Source of the DNA: Muricauda sp. MAR_2010_75
GTDB lineage: Bacteria; Bacteroidota; Bacteroidia; Flavobacteriales; Flavobacteriaceae
Assembly (NCBI RefSeq): GCF_000745185.1
Contig: NZ_JQNJ01000001.1
Coordinates: 3,454,501 to 3,518,500, forward strand
Length of the DNA: 64,000 nucleotides
Direction: 5' to 3'
Shown here: positions 17,120-26,155 of the stretch, in pieces
Layout of the letters: every line of letters begins with the position of its first letter
Position numbering within the stretch: position 1 is the first letter of the stretch
Notes under the pieces: generated by a model
What the model was told of the DNA's origin: nothing
What the model saw: only the letters and a program-made list of their open reading frames with translations
The model's database searches: none
Program-made: the position numbers and the translations under genes

Positions 17120-18433
17120 TTAACCCACGGCCTGTTTATAGACTTTTAAACAGCGTTCGCGTGCCATTTTATGATCTACCATTTTTTCTGGATAGCTAAG
17201 TTCTTGTAATTCAGGTACCCATTGATTGATGTATGCCTTGTCACAATCAAATTTGTCCACTTGGGTCATGGGATTGAAGATTCGGAAATAGGGGGCAGCA
17301 TCCACGCCGCTACCAGCGGCCCATTGCCAATTGCCAACATTGCTGGCCATTTCATAGTCCAATAGCTTTTCTGCAAAATAGGCTTCACCCCATCGCCAAT
17401 CAATAAGCAAATGTTTGCATAGAAAACTGGCCACGAGCATGCGAACACGGTTGTGCATATATCCGGTACTGTTTAGTTCCCTCATCCCTGCATCTACAAG
17501 GGCATACCCTGTTTTTCCCGATTTCCAACGCTCAAACTCCTCTTCATTGTTTCGCCATTCAATTCGGTCATATTTGGGTTTGAAGGCCTTATGAACCGTT
17601 TCGGGAAAGTGCCATAGAATCTGCATAAAGAACTCACGCCAAATAAGTTCGTTCCAAAAGGTTTCATTTTTCTCGGCAATGGCTTTTTTTACTATTTTCC
17701 GTATGGAAACAGTACCAAATCGTAGATGGGGCCCCAGTCTTGAAGTGCCCTGTTCCTTGGCGGGAAAGTTTCGGGTACCCTCATAATTACTGATGAGATT
17801 TGCGGAAACATTATACTCGGGAACGGTGATTTTGGAGGTTACAAAACCAATATCATTCAACTCTAGAAAAGGTAAATCCGATTTTTTGAAGAGTCCCTGC
17901 TCCAGTCTTGGGAGAGTGTCATATTCCTGAAGGTGAACGGAAGAATCAAATTTTTCCTTCCATTGTTTCATATAGGGGGTATATACCACGTAGGGGTCAC
18001 CATCACTTTTTACCACTTCATCCTTTTCAAAAATGACTTGGTCTTTATAAGTTTTGAAAGCGATGTTGTGCTCTTCTAAGAAATCGTGGATTTGAGCATC
18101 CCGTTTTATGGCATACGGCTCATAATCATGATTGGCAAAGACTGTATCAATCTCATATTCTTCTTGCAGTTTTTTGAAAACAGAAATTGGATGATCAAAA
18201 AACAGGGCAATCCCACTTTGAATCTCTCCATGCAGTCGATTACGGATTTTCTGAAGCTGCTGGTGGATAAAAGTTACCCGGGCATCATCTTTTGGAAGCT
18301 TATCCAAAATCTCAGGATCAAATATAAAAATGGGGAGTACCGGATGCTCATTTTGCAGAGATTGATACAGCCCTACGTTGTCATCCAATCGCAAATCGCG
18401 CCGAAACCAAAAAATAGAAAGTTTATCGCTCAC
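17120..18433 (-). CDS. phrB: Deoxyribodipyrimidine photolyase
   Basis: 437-residue FAD-dependent photolyase repairing UV-induced cyclobutane dimers. The N-terminal antenna domain begins LSIFWFRRDLRLDDNVGL. The C-terminal FAD-binding helical domain carries LRFGTVSIRKI, WRNNEEEFERWKSGKTGYALVDAGMREL, TGYMHNRVRMLVASFL, and the conserved ANNVGNWQW-like ASNVGNWQWAAGSG with photoactive Trp residues. Its start overlaps the stop of the SDR gene by 4 bp, placing it last in an SRPBCC-SDR-photolyase operon, an association seen widely in bacteria. Confidence 0.94.
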   Translation of the reverse strand: MSDKLSIFWFRRDLRLDDNVGLYQSLQNEHPVLPIFIFDPEILDKLPKDDARVTFIHQQLQKIRNRLHGEIQSGIALFFDHPISVFKKLQEEYEIDTVFANHDYEPYAIKRDAQIHDFLEEHNIAFKTYKDQVIFEKDEVVKSDGDPYVVYTPYMKQWKEKFDSSVHLQEYDTLPRLEQGLFKKSDLPFLELNDIGFVTSKITVPEYNVSANLISNYEGTRNFPAKEQGTSRLGPHLRFGTVSIRKIVKKAIAEKNETFWNELIWREFFMQILWHFPETVHKAFKPKYDRIEWRNNEEEFERWKSGKTGYALVDAGMRELNSTGYMHNRVRMLVASFLCKHLLIDWRWGEAYFAEKLLDYEMASNVGNWQWAAGSGVDAAPYFRIFNPMTQVDKFDCDKAYINQWVPELQELSYPEKMVDHKMARERCLKVYKQAVG

Positions 18434-19122
18434 GAATTTGAATTTAGAGTGGACATGCCACCATCAACTCCAATTATCTGTCCTGTAATCCAAGAGTTTT
18501 CAGAATTTAGTAAAAAAGTGGCCATATTGGCAATATCTTTTACGTTTCCAACACGCTTTAGTGGGTGGCGTTCACTCATTTGTTCTTTCTTTTTATCATT
18601 GCTCAACAGGCGCGAAGCCAATGAAGTATCAACCAGCGATGGCGCAATTACGTTGACCCTGAGTTTTGGGGCGTATTCGGCCGCCAGGGCTTTTGCAAAA
18701 CCCTCAATGGCTGCTTTAGCCGCTGAAATACTGGTGTGGTACGCCATGCCTGAACCCACAGCAACGGTACTGAAAAATACCATACTTGAACCCTCGGCCA
18801 TATTGCCTATAATTGTTTTGACCACCTTTACCAAACAGAAGAAGTTTATTTCCATGTCTTCTTCAAAATCCTGGATGTCCAGCATTTTAAAAGGCTTTAG
18901 GTTGATGCTTCCAGGGCAAAACACAAAACCATGAATTTCATCAGGTATGTTCTTATCTTCAATATCATCCAACATTACGTCAAATGGGATATGGTTCACG
19001 TTCAAATCAGACAATTCTTTAGCGGTCCGTGAAGCTACGTATACATTGTTTGTGGATGACAGTTGGCTGGCAATCTCACGTCCAACACCGTGTGATCCGC
19101 CTATGAGCAATATATTTTTCAA
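18430..19122 (-). CDS. SDR-fold protein of the photolyase operon
   Basis: 230-residue Rossmann-fold short-chain dehydrogenase/reductase. The dinucleotide motif GGSHGVGREIASQL is at residues 8-21, and FCPGSIN replaces the usual NNAG. The C-terminal ITGQIIGVDGGMSTL is standard. The canonical catalytic YxxxK reads ISAAK (in TSISAAKAAIEG), so the Tyr appears replaced by Ile, although a Tyr lies four residues earlier. Enzyme activity is therefore uncertain. It overlaps phrB and is 1 bp from the SRPBCC gene. Confidence 0.88.
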   Translation of the reverse strand: MKNILLIGGSHGVGREIASQLSSTNNVYVASRTAKELSDLNVNHIPFDVMLDDIEDKNIPDEIHGFVFCPGSINLKPFKMLDIQDFEEDMEINFFCLVKVVKTIIGNMAEGSSMVFFSTVAVGSGMAYHTSISAAKAAIEGFAKALAAEYAPKLRVNVIAPSLVDTSLASRLLSNDKKKEQMSERHPLKRVGNVKDIANMATFLLNSENSWITGQIIGVDGGMSTLNSNS

Positions 19123-19123
19123 T

Positions 19124-19621
19124 TTAAATGGTTTTTAATTCAAGTGAAGTTTCTTTTCCAGGGATGCTCCCAAAAAGCGATTCCAATTTTATTTTTCGAT
19201 ACTCAAATATTTTTTTGAGCTGGGATTTCACCACAATGGGATGCATCAACCTTCCTATGAAACCAAAGGGTAGTTTGTAGTCTATAATGTCTTCCATTTC
19301 AACTCCACCAGAAGTTTCACGAATAAAATGTTTGTGGTGCCAAAGTGCATAGGGACCAAATCGTTGTTCGTCCACAAAATATTCTCCCTGTATTACATGG
19401 GTAATTTCAGTGACCCATTTTGTGGCCATAAATGGAAATGGTTTAACCACGTATTGAATAATTTGTCCTGCATACATAGGTTCATCCCCACCAGATAAGA
19501 TGTGAAATCCCATGTGGGGAGGTGTGATGGTCTTTAGATTTTTAGGATTTGATAAAAATTCCCATCCATCTTCCTTGGATATGGGCAAGAATTGTTTCGC
19601 ACAAAGTTGATATAATCTCAT
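19124..19621 (-). CDS. SRPBCC family ligand-binding protein
   Basis: 165-residue helix-grip protein: LPISKEDGWEFLSNPKNLKTITPPHMGFHIL (residues 12-42) is the hallmark of the CoxG/cell-division-inhibitor-like SRPBCC group that accompanies SDR and photolyase genes. Later parts include RETSGGVEMEDIIDYKLPFGFIGRLMHPIVVKSQLKKIFEYR. Ligand unknown. It is the first gene of the operon; a TATTTTTG -7 element lies 15 bp upstream (19636-19643). Confidence 0.85.
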   Translation of the reverse strand: MRLYQLCAKQFLPISKEDGWEFLSNPKNLKTITPPHMGFHILSGGDEPMYAGQIIQYVVKPFPFMATKWVTEITHVIQGEYFVDEQRFGPYALWHHKHFIRETSGGVEMEDIIDYKLPFGFIGRLMHPIVVKSQLKKIFEYRKIKLESLFGSIPGKETSLELKTI

Positions 19622-19635
19622 CCAAATGATTTGTT

Positions 19636-19643
19636 CAAAAATA
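19636..19643 (-). promoter_or_regulatory. Candidate -7 element of the SRPBCC-SDR-photolyase operon
   Basis: TATTTTTG on the minus strand, 15 bp before the ATG. No well-spaced TTG upstream element was found, so support is partial. Confidence 0.4.
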
Positions 19644-19753
19644 CAAAATGTTTAATTTATATTGAAATAAGTTAAACAAATTTATATATTTTTATCCTTG
19701 ATGTGAAACAAGGTATCGCTGTCTGATGGTTTCTTTTAAGAATTTATTAACGA

Positions 19754-19780
19754 TTGTAATTATCATTCTAGTTAGCTTTG
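19754..19780 (+). promoter_or_regulatory. Candidate promoter of the DUF2911 gene
   Basis: TTG (19754-19756), 16-nt spacer, TAGCTTTG (19773-19780). The -7 element sits inside a GTTAGC...GCTAAC inverted repeat, which might serve as an operator. Confidence 0.5.
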
Positions 19781-19809
19781 CTTAGCTAACAATTTAAACA
19801 CTATTTCCT

Positions 19810-20658
19810 ATGAAAAAACTTGTATTATTTATGTTTGTTGCGTTGCTTTCCATTTCGTTGGAAGCACAGATTCAAACACCTGCACCCAGTCCATTTTCCG
19901 TATTGAAACAGACGGTTGGACTGACAGAAGTTACCGTAGAATATTCCAGACCTTCCATGAAAGGGCGAACTATTTTTGGGGATTTGGTTCCTTATGATGC
20001 CATTTGGAGAACAGGGGCCAATATGAATACAACCATTACGTTTAGCGACGATGTAAAGGTGGAGGGCAAAGACCTTAAAGCTGGAAAGTATGCCATCTAT
20101 ACCCGTCCCAATGAAGCAGTTTGGGAGGTTATTTTCTATACAGATACTGATAATGGTGGATTACCACAAGAATGGGATGCTTCTAAAGTAGCAGCCACTG
20201 TAAAAGTAGAAGTATACCCAATGCCAATGCCCATTGAAACTTTCACCATTACCATTGATGACATGCACAACAATGGGGCTACTTTAGGATTGATGTGGGA
20301 AAAAGTCTATGTAGGAGTAAAATTTGTTGTCCCTACTGTTGCCAAGGCCACCGCTAGTATCGAAGCTGCTATGTCAGGGTCTGATATTTCAGCTAATGAC
20401 TATTTTGCCGCTGCCCAATATTATTACCAAGAAGGAATGAACATGGGCAAAGCCAAGGAATGGATAGACAAAGCGGTTTCCATGAATGATAAAGCATTTT
20501 GGATGACACGTCTACAATCCTTGATCTATGCAAAATCTGGAGATACCCAAGGAGCCATTGAAGCTGCTAAAAAATCATTGGTAGAAGCCCAGGCTGCTGG
20601 TAATATGGATTATGTGAAAATGAACAAAGAATCCTTAAAGGAATGGGAGGGACAATAA
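19810..20658 (+). CDS. DUF2911 domain-containing exported protein
   Basis: 282 residues with signal peptide MKKLVLFMFVALLSISLEAQ. Residues 25-170 are the DUF2911 beta domain: SPFSVLKQTVGLTEVTVEYSRPSMKGRTIFG, VPYDAIWRTGANMNTTITFS and GLMWEKVYVGVKF. The C-terminal ~100 residues form TPR-like helices (AMSGSDISANDYFAAAQYYYQEG, WIDKAVSMNDKAFWMTRLQSLIYAKSG). Function of the family is unknown; it is very common in flavobacteria, probably periplasmic. Own promoter and terminator make it monocistronic. Confidence 0.9.
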   Translation: MKKLVLFMFVALLSISLEAQIQTPAPSPFSVLKQTVGLTEVTVEYSRPSMKGRTIFGDLVPYDAIWRTGANMNTTITFSDDVKVEGKDLKAGKYAIYTRPNEAVWEVIFYTDTDNGGLPQEWDASKVAATVKVEVYPMPMPIETFTITIDDMHNNGATLGLMWEKVYVGVKFVVPTVAKATASIEAAMSGSDISANDYFAAAQYYYQEGMNMGKAKEWIDKAVSMNDKAFWMTRLQSLIYAKSGDTQGAIEAAKKSLVEAQAAGNMDYVKMNKESLKEWEGQ

Positions 20659-20683
20659 AAAATCCTCCAACAAGATAACGAAG

Positions 20684-20708
20684 AACCCGCTTAAAAGCGG
20701 GTTTTTTT
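20684..20708 (+). terminator. Terminator after the DUF2911 gene
   Basis: AACCCGCTT-aa-AAGCGGGTT followed by a T-run. The T-run touches the stop of the convergent symporter gene. Confidence 0.88.
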
Positions 20709-22419
20709 ATGCGTCAATTTCGGGGTGGGAGTTGCCCAAGAAATTGTCAAATGCCTGTGTGATCATAGCAAGAACTATGACCAATACACATCCAAAGGCA
20801 TTGAGCCACAAGTAGGACATCCAATCCAAATACCATCCAATGATTACAATGATTTGGGTAACGATTGCGGCCACAAATACAGCATTTCCCCTTACAAACT
20901 TAAGGAAGAAGGCCAAAAGGAAAATACCCAGAACGTTTCCATAAAATATGGAACCAATGATGTTCACCAACTGAATTAGGTTATCAAAAAGGTCAGCAAC
21001 GCATGCTATGATAATGGCAATGGTGCCCCAAAGCAAGGTAAACCCCTTTGTGGCCCAGAGGTAATGTTTCTCGTCCTTCTCTGTTTTGTTGTTTCTTTTG
21101 TACAGATCAAGTGCGGTAATGGTACCAAGAGCGTTCAGTTCTGATGCCGTGGAAGACATGGCTGCCGATAGAATCACGGCCAAGAGTAATCCAATGAGTC
21201 CTACAGGAAGATTGTTCAAGATAAAATGGATAAAGACATAATCCTTGTCATTGGTCTCCACTACTGAATCAGCTTGGGCTATCAATTGTCTGGCCGCTTC
21301 CCTGTTTGTGCTTTCCTTTTGATTTATTTTGATGATATCCTGCTTTGCCTGTTCAATAGCATTGTACTCTTTTAGCTTAAGTGCTGCGGAAAACGTATTT
21401 TGGGCAATCTTTTTCTCCATTTCAAGTTCCAAATGATCCTTTTCCAAGGCTTTGTACTGATCAACATATTCAGATTCCAGAACGGCTTGGGTTGCAGCAG
21501 GATTAAAATTCAATGGACTAGCATTGTATTGATAGAACACAAATACCATTGCCCCGACCAATAGGATAAAAAACTGCATCGGAATTTTAAGGATACCATT
21601 GAAAATTAGTCCTAATTGACTTTCCCGAACAGACTTTCCGGAAAGATACCGCTGTACTTGGCTCTGATCTGTTCCGAAATAGGCCAAGGCCAAAAAGAAA
21701 CCCCCTGTGATTCCACTCCAAAAAGTGTATCGGTTATTGGTATCAAAAGTAAAATCCAGAATCTCCAATTTATTGTTGGCGCCGGCAATTTTTAAGGCTT
21801 CCCCAAAAGAAACCCCTGTAGGAAGTGTACCCAGGATAAAGAAAAAAGCAAAGAACATTCCTGTCATTATAATGAACATTTGTTGCTTTTGGGTTACACT
21901 CACTGCTCTGGTTCCTCCAGACACGGTGTAGATGATCACCAAAATTCCAATAATAATGTTCAAGGTGCGTAAGTCCCATCCCAAAACTGCAGATAAGATA
22001 ATGGAGGGCGCAAAAATGGTAATTCCAGCGGCAAGCCCTCTTTGTATTAAAAAAAGTATGGCAGTGAGGCTACGTGTTTTTAGGTCGAACCTACCCTCTA
22101 GCATTTCATAGGCGGTAAATACGTTGAGTTTTTTGTAGATGGGAATGAAGACCATACAGATGACAATCATGGCGAGGGGCAGTCCAAAATAGAACTGCAC
22201 AAAACCCATCCCATCATGAAAAGCCTGTCCCGGTGTAGATAAAAAGGTTATGGCACTGGCCTGTGTGGCCATCACGGAAAGCCCAATGGTCCACCACTTG
22301 GCATCGTTCCCACTGCGGACATAATCATCAACGTTTTTGCTACCACGGGTTCTCCATACGCCAAATCCAACAATGAACAGCAGTGTACTACCAAGAATGA
22401 TCCAATCTAATAAAGCCAT
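20707..22419 (-). CDS. Sodium:solute symporter (SSS family)
   Basis: 570-residue inner-membrane transporter with about 13 hydrophobic helices, starting MALLDWIILGSTLLFIVGFGVW. SSS features include WWTIGLSVMATQASAITFLSTPGQAF (first core helix), GGTRAVSVTQKQQM, FGTDQSQVQRYLSGKS and ILSAAMSSTASELNALGTI. A long charged, coiled-coil-like loop (about residues 310-390) interrupts the later helices, as in many Bacteroidota members. Substrate unknown (sugar, sialic acid or amino acid types all occur). Upstream neighbours are a 38-aa membrane peptide and a PIG-L deacetylase, so uptake of a deacetylation product is an attractive inference. Confidence 0.92.
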   Translation of the reverse strand: MALLDWIILGSTLLFIVGFGVWRTRGSKNVDDYVRSGNDAKWWTIGLSVMATQASAITFLSTPGQAFHDGMGFVQFYFGLPLAMIVICMVFIPIYKKLNVFTAYEMLEGRFDLKTRSLTAILFLIQRGLAAGITIFAPSIILSAVLGWDLRTLNIIIGILVIIYTVSGGTRAVSVTQKQQMFIIMTGMFFAFFFILGTLPTGVSFGEALKIAGANNKLEILDFTFDTNNRYTFWSGITGGFFLALAYFGTDQSQVQRYLSGKSVRESQLGLIFNGILKIPMQFFILLVGAMVFVFYQYNASPLNFNPAATQAVLESEYVDQYKALEKDHLELEMEKKIAQNTFSAALKLKEYNAIEQAKQDIIKINQKESTNREAARQLIAQADSVVETNDKDYVFIHFILNNLPVGLIGLLLAVILSAAMSSTASELNALGTITALDLYKRNNKTEKDEKHYLWATKGFTLLWGTIAIIIACVADLFDNLIQLVNIIGSIFYGNVLGIFLLAFFLKFVRGNAVFVAAIVTQIIVIIGWYLDWMSYLWLNAFGCVLVIVLAMITQAFDNFLGNSHPEIDA

Positions 22420-22426
22420 TAAGGTT

Positions 22427-22543
22427 TTAGTTATTTAATATCATGATGAGGTAAAAAACCAAAATATAGATGGCGTTCAAAAGAACCACAACAGTGTATT
22501 CCTTTTTCCATTCTATTTTGGTGTTCATGTTATCCTTTGACAT
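22427..22543 (-). CDS. 38-residue single-pass membrane peptide between PIG-L and symporter genes
   Basis: Short gene MSKDNMNTKIEWKKEYTVVV..., ending YLIMILNN. It has a basic N-terminal segment and one hydrophobic helix (about residues 16-35), so it is predicted to sit in the inner membrane. Its ATG overlaps the last 14 bases of the PIG-L gene, and its stop is 7 bp before the symporter start, so it is embedded in the operon. A possible second start is Met6. It could be a small regulatory subunit of the symporter; no known family recognised. Confidence 0.6.
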   Translation of the reverse strand: MSKDNMNTKIEWKKEYTVVVLLNAIYILVFYLIMILNN

Positions 22544-25061
22544 TACTTTCTTTTTTTACGTCATCCTTACCAACGGAAAGCATATTTGCAAAAAGTTTGT
22601 AAGCCCCGGAAACCCCAGCTGGGAGTTCCCTGAAAAAACTCAGTCCGGTGTAAATATAATGACCTTCTCCATAAGGTGCCACCAAAAGACTCCCTTTTGA
22701 GGGTTCGTCATCTTCATCGTGCATGGATAGGACGGGGGTAAACTCTGCACTCCATTCACTTGGATAATATAGGCCTCTTTCCTGTACCCACCCATCAAAA
22801 TCGCTTTTATCAATTACATTGGGATAGCTTACCAGTGGATTATTGGGTGCTATAATATCCACTTCTGCCGTTTCATCGGTCACTCGGTCACGGGAAATGG
22901 TTAAGTCATAAGGAGCAATATTTTTGAACTGATTTGCCCATCTTCCGGCTGTGTTGTACTGCACAATCATATTACCGCCATTTTTTACATAATTGAAAAG
23001 AATGGGCTGTTTAAATTTTAAGGCATCCACAACATTATAGGCACGTATACCTACCACAATGGCATCATACTTATCCAATTCACCTTCTTGAATGCCATTG
23101 GGGTCGATAGTGTGCACCTGATACCCTATTTGCTCCAAACTTTCGGGTACTTTGTCGCCAGCTCCCATAATGTAACCGATATGTTCTCCCGATTTTTGAA
23201 TATCCATGCGAACCACCTTAGCTTCGGAGGGCAACAAGATGGATTGTTTGGGAATATGGTCATAATTTATCTCAACGAGTTCTTTTCTATAAGTCTTATT
23301 TCCAACGGTAATGATGGGTGAAATTTTCCCTTCACTCTCCACGGATGGGGGAGTAACCTTAAAAGTAACGGTCTGTTCTTGTCCTTGCTGGGAAATGGAA
23401 AATGAAAAATTTTGAGGAGAAACTGTCCAACCGGCTGGGTAGTCCAAAGCAATGGTGCCTGATACATTGTTCTTGCCTGCTCTAACTTTAACTTGAACAT
23501 CCTTGGGAGAAGCGTCGGCAAATATCAATACCTTTTCATCTATTTTTGAGGTAGCTACCGGAAGCACTGCAAAAGGCTCGTACAATTCACCCTTGTCAGG
23601 CTTGGAAAAACGGTGAATGACCGGTTTCTCAAATTCCATTTCAGTACCGTCAAAATCCAAAACAAATTTGGCATGAAAAACGGCAGGGGTCTCAGGTTTA
23701 CCGATCAAGGTTTGATCATTGACTTTGTACATGCCCAAAGTTCCGGGTTCGTTTAACCAATAGGGGCTGGAATAGCTCGCATCTTCTGGGACTGAAAAGT
23801 CAATTTCAAAAGTCTTGTCCTCATTATTGGCCAATACCTGGTTCGGTGAAATGGAGCCATTGGCACCAATCAACTGGATTTTTTTAAGGGTGATGTTTTG
23901 TGCACTTCGGTTCAGTACTTCGATGTTGATTTTCGCCTCACTTCCGGGTGTGGTCGAGGCAGAAGCCGAATTTGCTTCCAAATACAATCCAGCACACGCT
24001 TGAATGATATCTTTTAATTCTTTCGATTTTAAAGTCTTCCAGTGTTCATCTTCAATTTGTTGCAGGAGTTGATAAGCTTTAATCAACTGGGGAATATGTT
24101 TTGCGGGATTTCGGAAATCAAAGTTTTCTTCAACCTCATATAAAATAGCGCCCACAGCATCACCGCCTTTTACCCGGGACCAAGAGGTGTCAATACCATC
24201 AAAAAGATAATTACTGTTGGGTTTGTCGCCTTTTAGAAATTCCACATATTCATCTTCGGAACCACGTTGGCTCAATCTGCCAAAACCTTGACATAAGTGC
24301 TGGCTACTGGCCAAGGAAGCTATTTCATTGTTGGAGAGCCCCAATAAAGGATAATAGGAGCCAATATCCATTTTAATCATATTGGATTTATCGGCTTTCT
24401 CAAAATTTTCAGGACTTCCATAAAACCACCAAGAGGTGTTAAAAAATATGCGTTTGGGTTGCCAAGTGGAAGTTAGCTGTAATTGTTTTGTATAGGCATT
24501 GGGGTCGTTCGCCAAATCAAATGCTTCCATGCTCAACATGGCGGATGAGGTATGATGTCCATGAGTGGAACCTGGGGACCTATGGTCAAAACGATTGATA
24601 ATGACATCGGGTTTTATATTTCGAATGGCCCAGATGACATCGCCCAATACTTTTTCCTTGTCCCAAATTTTAAGGGTTTCTTTGGGATGTTTGGAGTAGC
24701 CAAAATCATTGGCACGGGTAAAACGCTGCTGACCACCGTCTATGCTTCGGGCAGCCAACAATTCCTGTGTACGCAGTACACCTAGGAGTTCCCTTAATTC
24801 TGAACCGATCAGATTTTGTCCACCATCGCCACGCGTCATGGAAAGGTAAACGGTATGTGCCTTATCGTGGTTGGACAAATAGGAAATCAATCTTGTATTC
24901 TCATCATCAGGGTGTGCCGCTACATATAGCGCAGTGCCCAAAAAATTGAGTTTTTCAAGGTTGTGATAAATTTCTGTGGATGAAGGCTTTTTGGGTTTTT
25001 GGGCGGATAGGTTCAAAATAACGCTCAAAATGCTCAGAGTACAAACCCAAAAGTTTCGCAT
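22530..25061 (-). CDS. PIG-L family deacetylase with large C-terminal region, exported
   Basis: 843 residues with signal peptide MRNFWVCTLSILSVILNLSAQ. The LmbE/PIG-L domain occupies about residues 35-300: AAHPDDENTRLISYL with the zinc ligands His-Asp-Asp, RGDGGQN, and RFDHRSPGSTHGHHTSS. The remainder includes an immunoglobulin-like/NPCBM-like beta region and a C-terminal ThuA/GATase-like segment (DAIVVGIRAYNVV, GGNMIVQYNT, YGEGHYIYTGLSFFRELPAG). Probably removes acetyl groups from a periplasmic amino-sugar glycoconjugate. Start set at 25061 rather than the upstream in-frame ATG because the signal peptide begins there. It is first in the operon with the small peptide and symporter. Confidence 0.88.
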   Translation of the reverse strand: MRNFWVCTLSILSVILNLSAQKPKKPSSTEIYHNLEKLNFLGTALYVAAHPDDENTRLISYLSNHDKAHTVYLSMTRGDGGQNLIGSELRELLGVLRTQELLAARSIDGGQQRFTRANDFGYSKHPKETLKIWDKEKVLGDVIWAIRNIKPDVIINRFDHRSPGSTHGHHTSSAMLSMEAFDLANDPNAYTKQLQLTSTWQPKRIFFNTSWWFYGSPENFEKADKSNMIKMDIGSYYPLLGLSNNEIASLASSQHLCQGFGRLSQRGSEDEYVEFLKGDKPNSNYLFDGIDTSWSRVKGGDAVGAILYEVEENFDFRNPAKHIPQLIKAYQLLQQIEDEHWKTLKSKELKDIIQACAGLYLEANSASASTTPGSEAKINIEVLNRSAQNITLKKIQLIGANGSISPNQVLANNEDKTFEIDFSVPEDASYSSPYWLNEPGTLGMYKVNDQTLIGKPETPAVFHAKFVLDFDGTEMEFEKPVIHRFSKPDKGELYEPFAVLPVATSKIDEKVLIFADASPKDVQVKVRAGKNNVSGTIALDYPAGWTVSPQNFSFSISQQGQEQTVTFKVTPPSVESEGKISPIITVGNKTYRKELVEINYDHIPKQSILLPSEAKVVRMDIQKSGEHIGYIMGAGDKVPESLEQIGYQVHTIDPNGIQEGELDKYDAIVVGIRAYNVVDALKFKQPILFNYVKNGGNMIVQYNTAGRWANQFKNIAPYDLTISRDRVTDETAEVDIIAPNNPLVSYPNVIDKSDFDGWVQERGLYYPSEWSAEFTPVLSMHDEDDEPSKGSLLVAPYGEGHYIYTGLSFFRELPAGVSGAYKLFANMLSVGKDDVKKESNVKG

Positions 25062-25165
25062 AGTTGGTTGTTTTTGTGGTTGTGCCAAATATAGAAAGAT
25101 ATAAATCAGTGAATATTCAATTTAGAACATCTTTAACAGGGTTCCTTACAGTTAAAAAAGACATT

Positions 25166-26122
25166 TTATAGCCCCAAACTATCCCTTAACATCAAATCGT
25201 CATTGTCATGCTGCCCCCAATAAGCAGTCTTTATGGACTTCATTTTTGTGGCTTTGGTGGTCAATGTTTTGGCATTTGCACCAAATCCGCTTTTGGATTC
25301 TTCCGACCAACTTTCGATGGAATATGGAAAGTCTGATGTGAAATTAATCCTCAAAATTCGTTCCAATTTGGGATAAGATAGGGTGTAGGTTGTCGTTCCG
25401 TTTTCAGAAGACACTGAAGCGGTGGCCTCATAGGCTTTCAGCTCTTTGTGGGCCAATCGTAAATATTCCAAAGAAGGAATTACAGTGAGGTTTCCAATGG
25501 GCAAGTCTTCTGGATGTATCCGAATTTTGGTCCAGATTTCATTTTCCAGAATTTGTTTATCCAACGAAAAACTTTGGTCGGCCTCACCTTCAAAATAAGA
25601 ATGGGAGGTAAATTCAAACTGATCTCTATTGTTGATCTGGGAATACACATGACCGCACCATTCCTGAACGGACAAACTGGTCTTTATGGCGTGTTGGTTG
25701 TCATGAACGGGATAAAATGTACTGCCCATAATGGAGTAGGGGTAGATTCCAGTTAGGAATTTTTTGGTGGCATTCAACTTTAAAACGGAAACATTTTTTG
25801 GATTGTTTCCGTCCGCTTTTACCTGTACATTGGGTAAAAAAGGCTCTGTTACATAAATTAAAACAGCGTGTCCATCATGTATTTCGCCGTATCGGGCCTG
25901 TTCCAATTTATAGGATGTTATTTCCGCATCCCCAGCATACCAATACGCTTTAAATTCATTTGAAAGTGGTTTTTTCGGGTTTACAGGAGTGGTTTCTTCG
26001 GTTGTATGGTCCATGGCCATTTCACCATCTGGAGCTTTGGTTTTTTCGCCACAGGATAGCAATAGTAACAAAAAAAAGGGGAGCAAGAGGCCAGTGAAAC
26101 AGCGGCTGTATATCTTTTTCAT
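25166..26122 (-). CDS. Uncharacterised lipoprotein downstream of maf
   Basis: 318-residue predicted lipoprotein: signal sequence LLLPFFLLLLLSC with the lipobox Cys about residue 25, then an acidic linker and a soluble beta-rich domain beginning FKAYWYAGDAEITSYKLEQARYG. Orthologues are frequently encoded directly after maf in flavobacteria and have sometimes been mislabelled as Maf by proximity; the sequence has no Maf motif. Function unknown. Start chosen at the ATG of MKKIYSR rather than the upstream in-frame codon at 26149, which would lengthen the n-region without purpose. Confidence 0.82.
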   Translation of the reverse strand: MKKIYSRCFTGLLLPFFLLLLLSCGEKTKAPDGEMAMDHTTEETTPVNPKKPLSNEFKAYWYAGDAEITSYKLEQARYGEIHDGHAVLIYVTEPFLPNVQVKADGNNPKNVSVLKLNATKKFLTGIYPYSIMGSTFYPVHDNQHAIKTSLSVQEWCGHVYSQINNRDQFEFTSHSYFEGEADQSFSLDKQILENEIWTKIRIHPEDLPIGNLTVIPSLEYLRLAHKELKAYEATASVSSENGTTTYTLSYPKLERILRINFTSDFPYSIESWSEESKSGFGANAKTLTTKATKMKSIKTAYWGQHDNDDLMLRDSLGL

Positions 26123-26155
26123 AAACAAGGTTTTCGTAAAGTTACGCATCGAAAC

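Noticed and set aside
25166..26122. Second Maf/septum-formation inhibitor
   Set aside because: Neighbourhood suggests it, but the sequence is a lipoprotein without SxSPRR or other Maf motifs.
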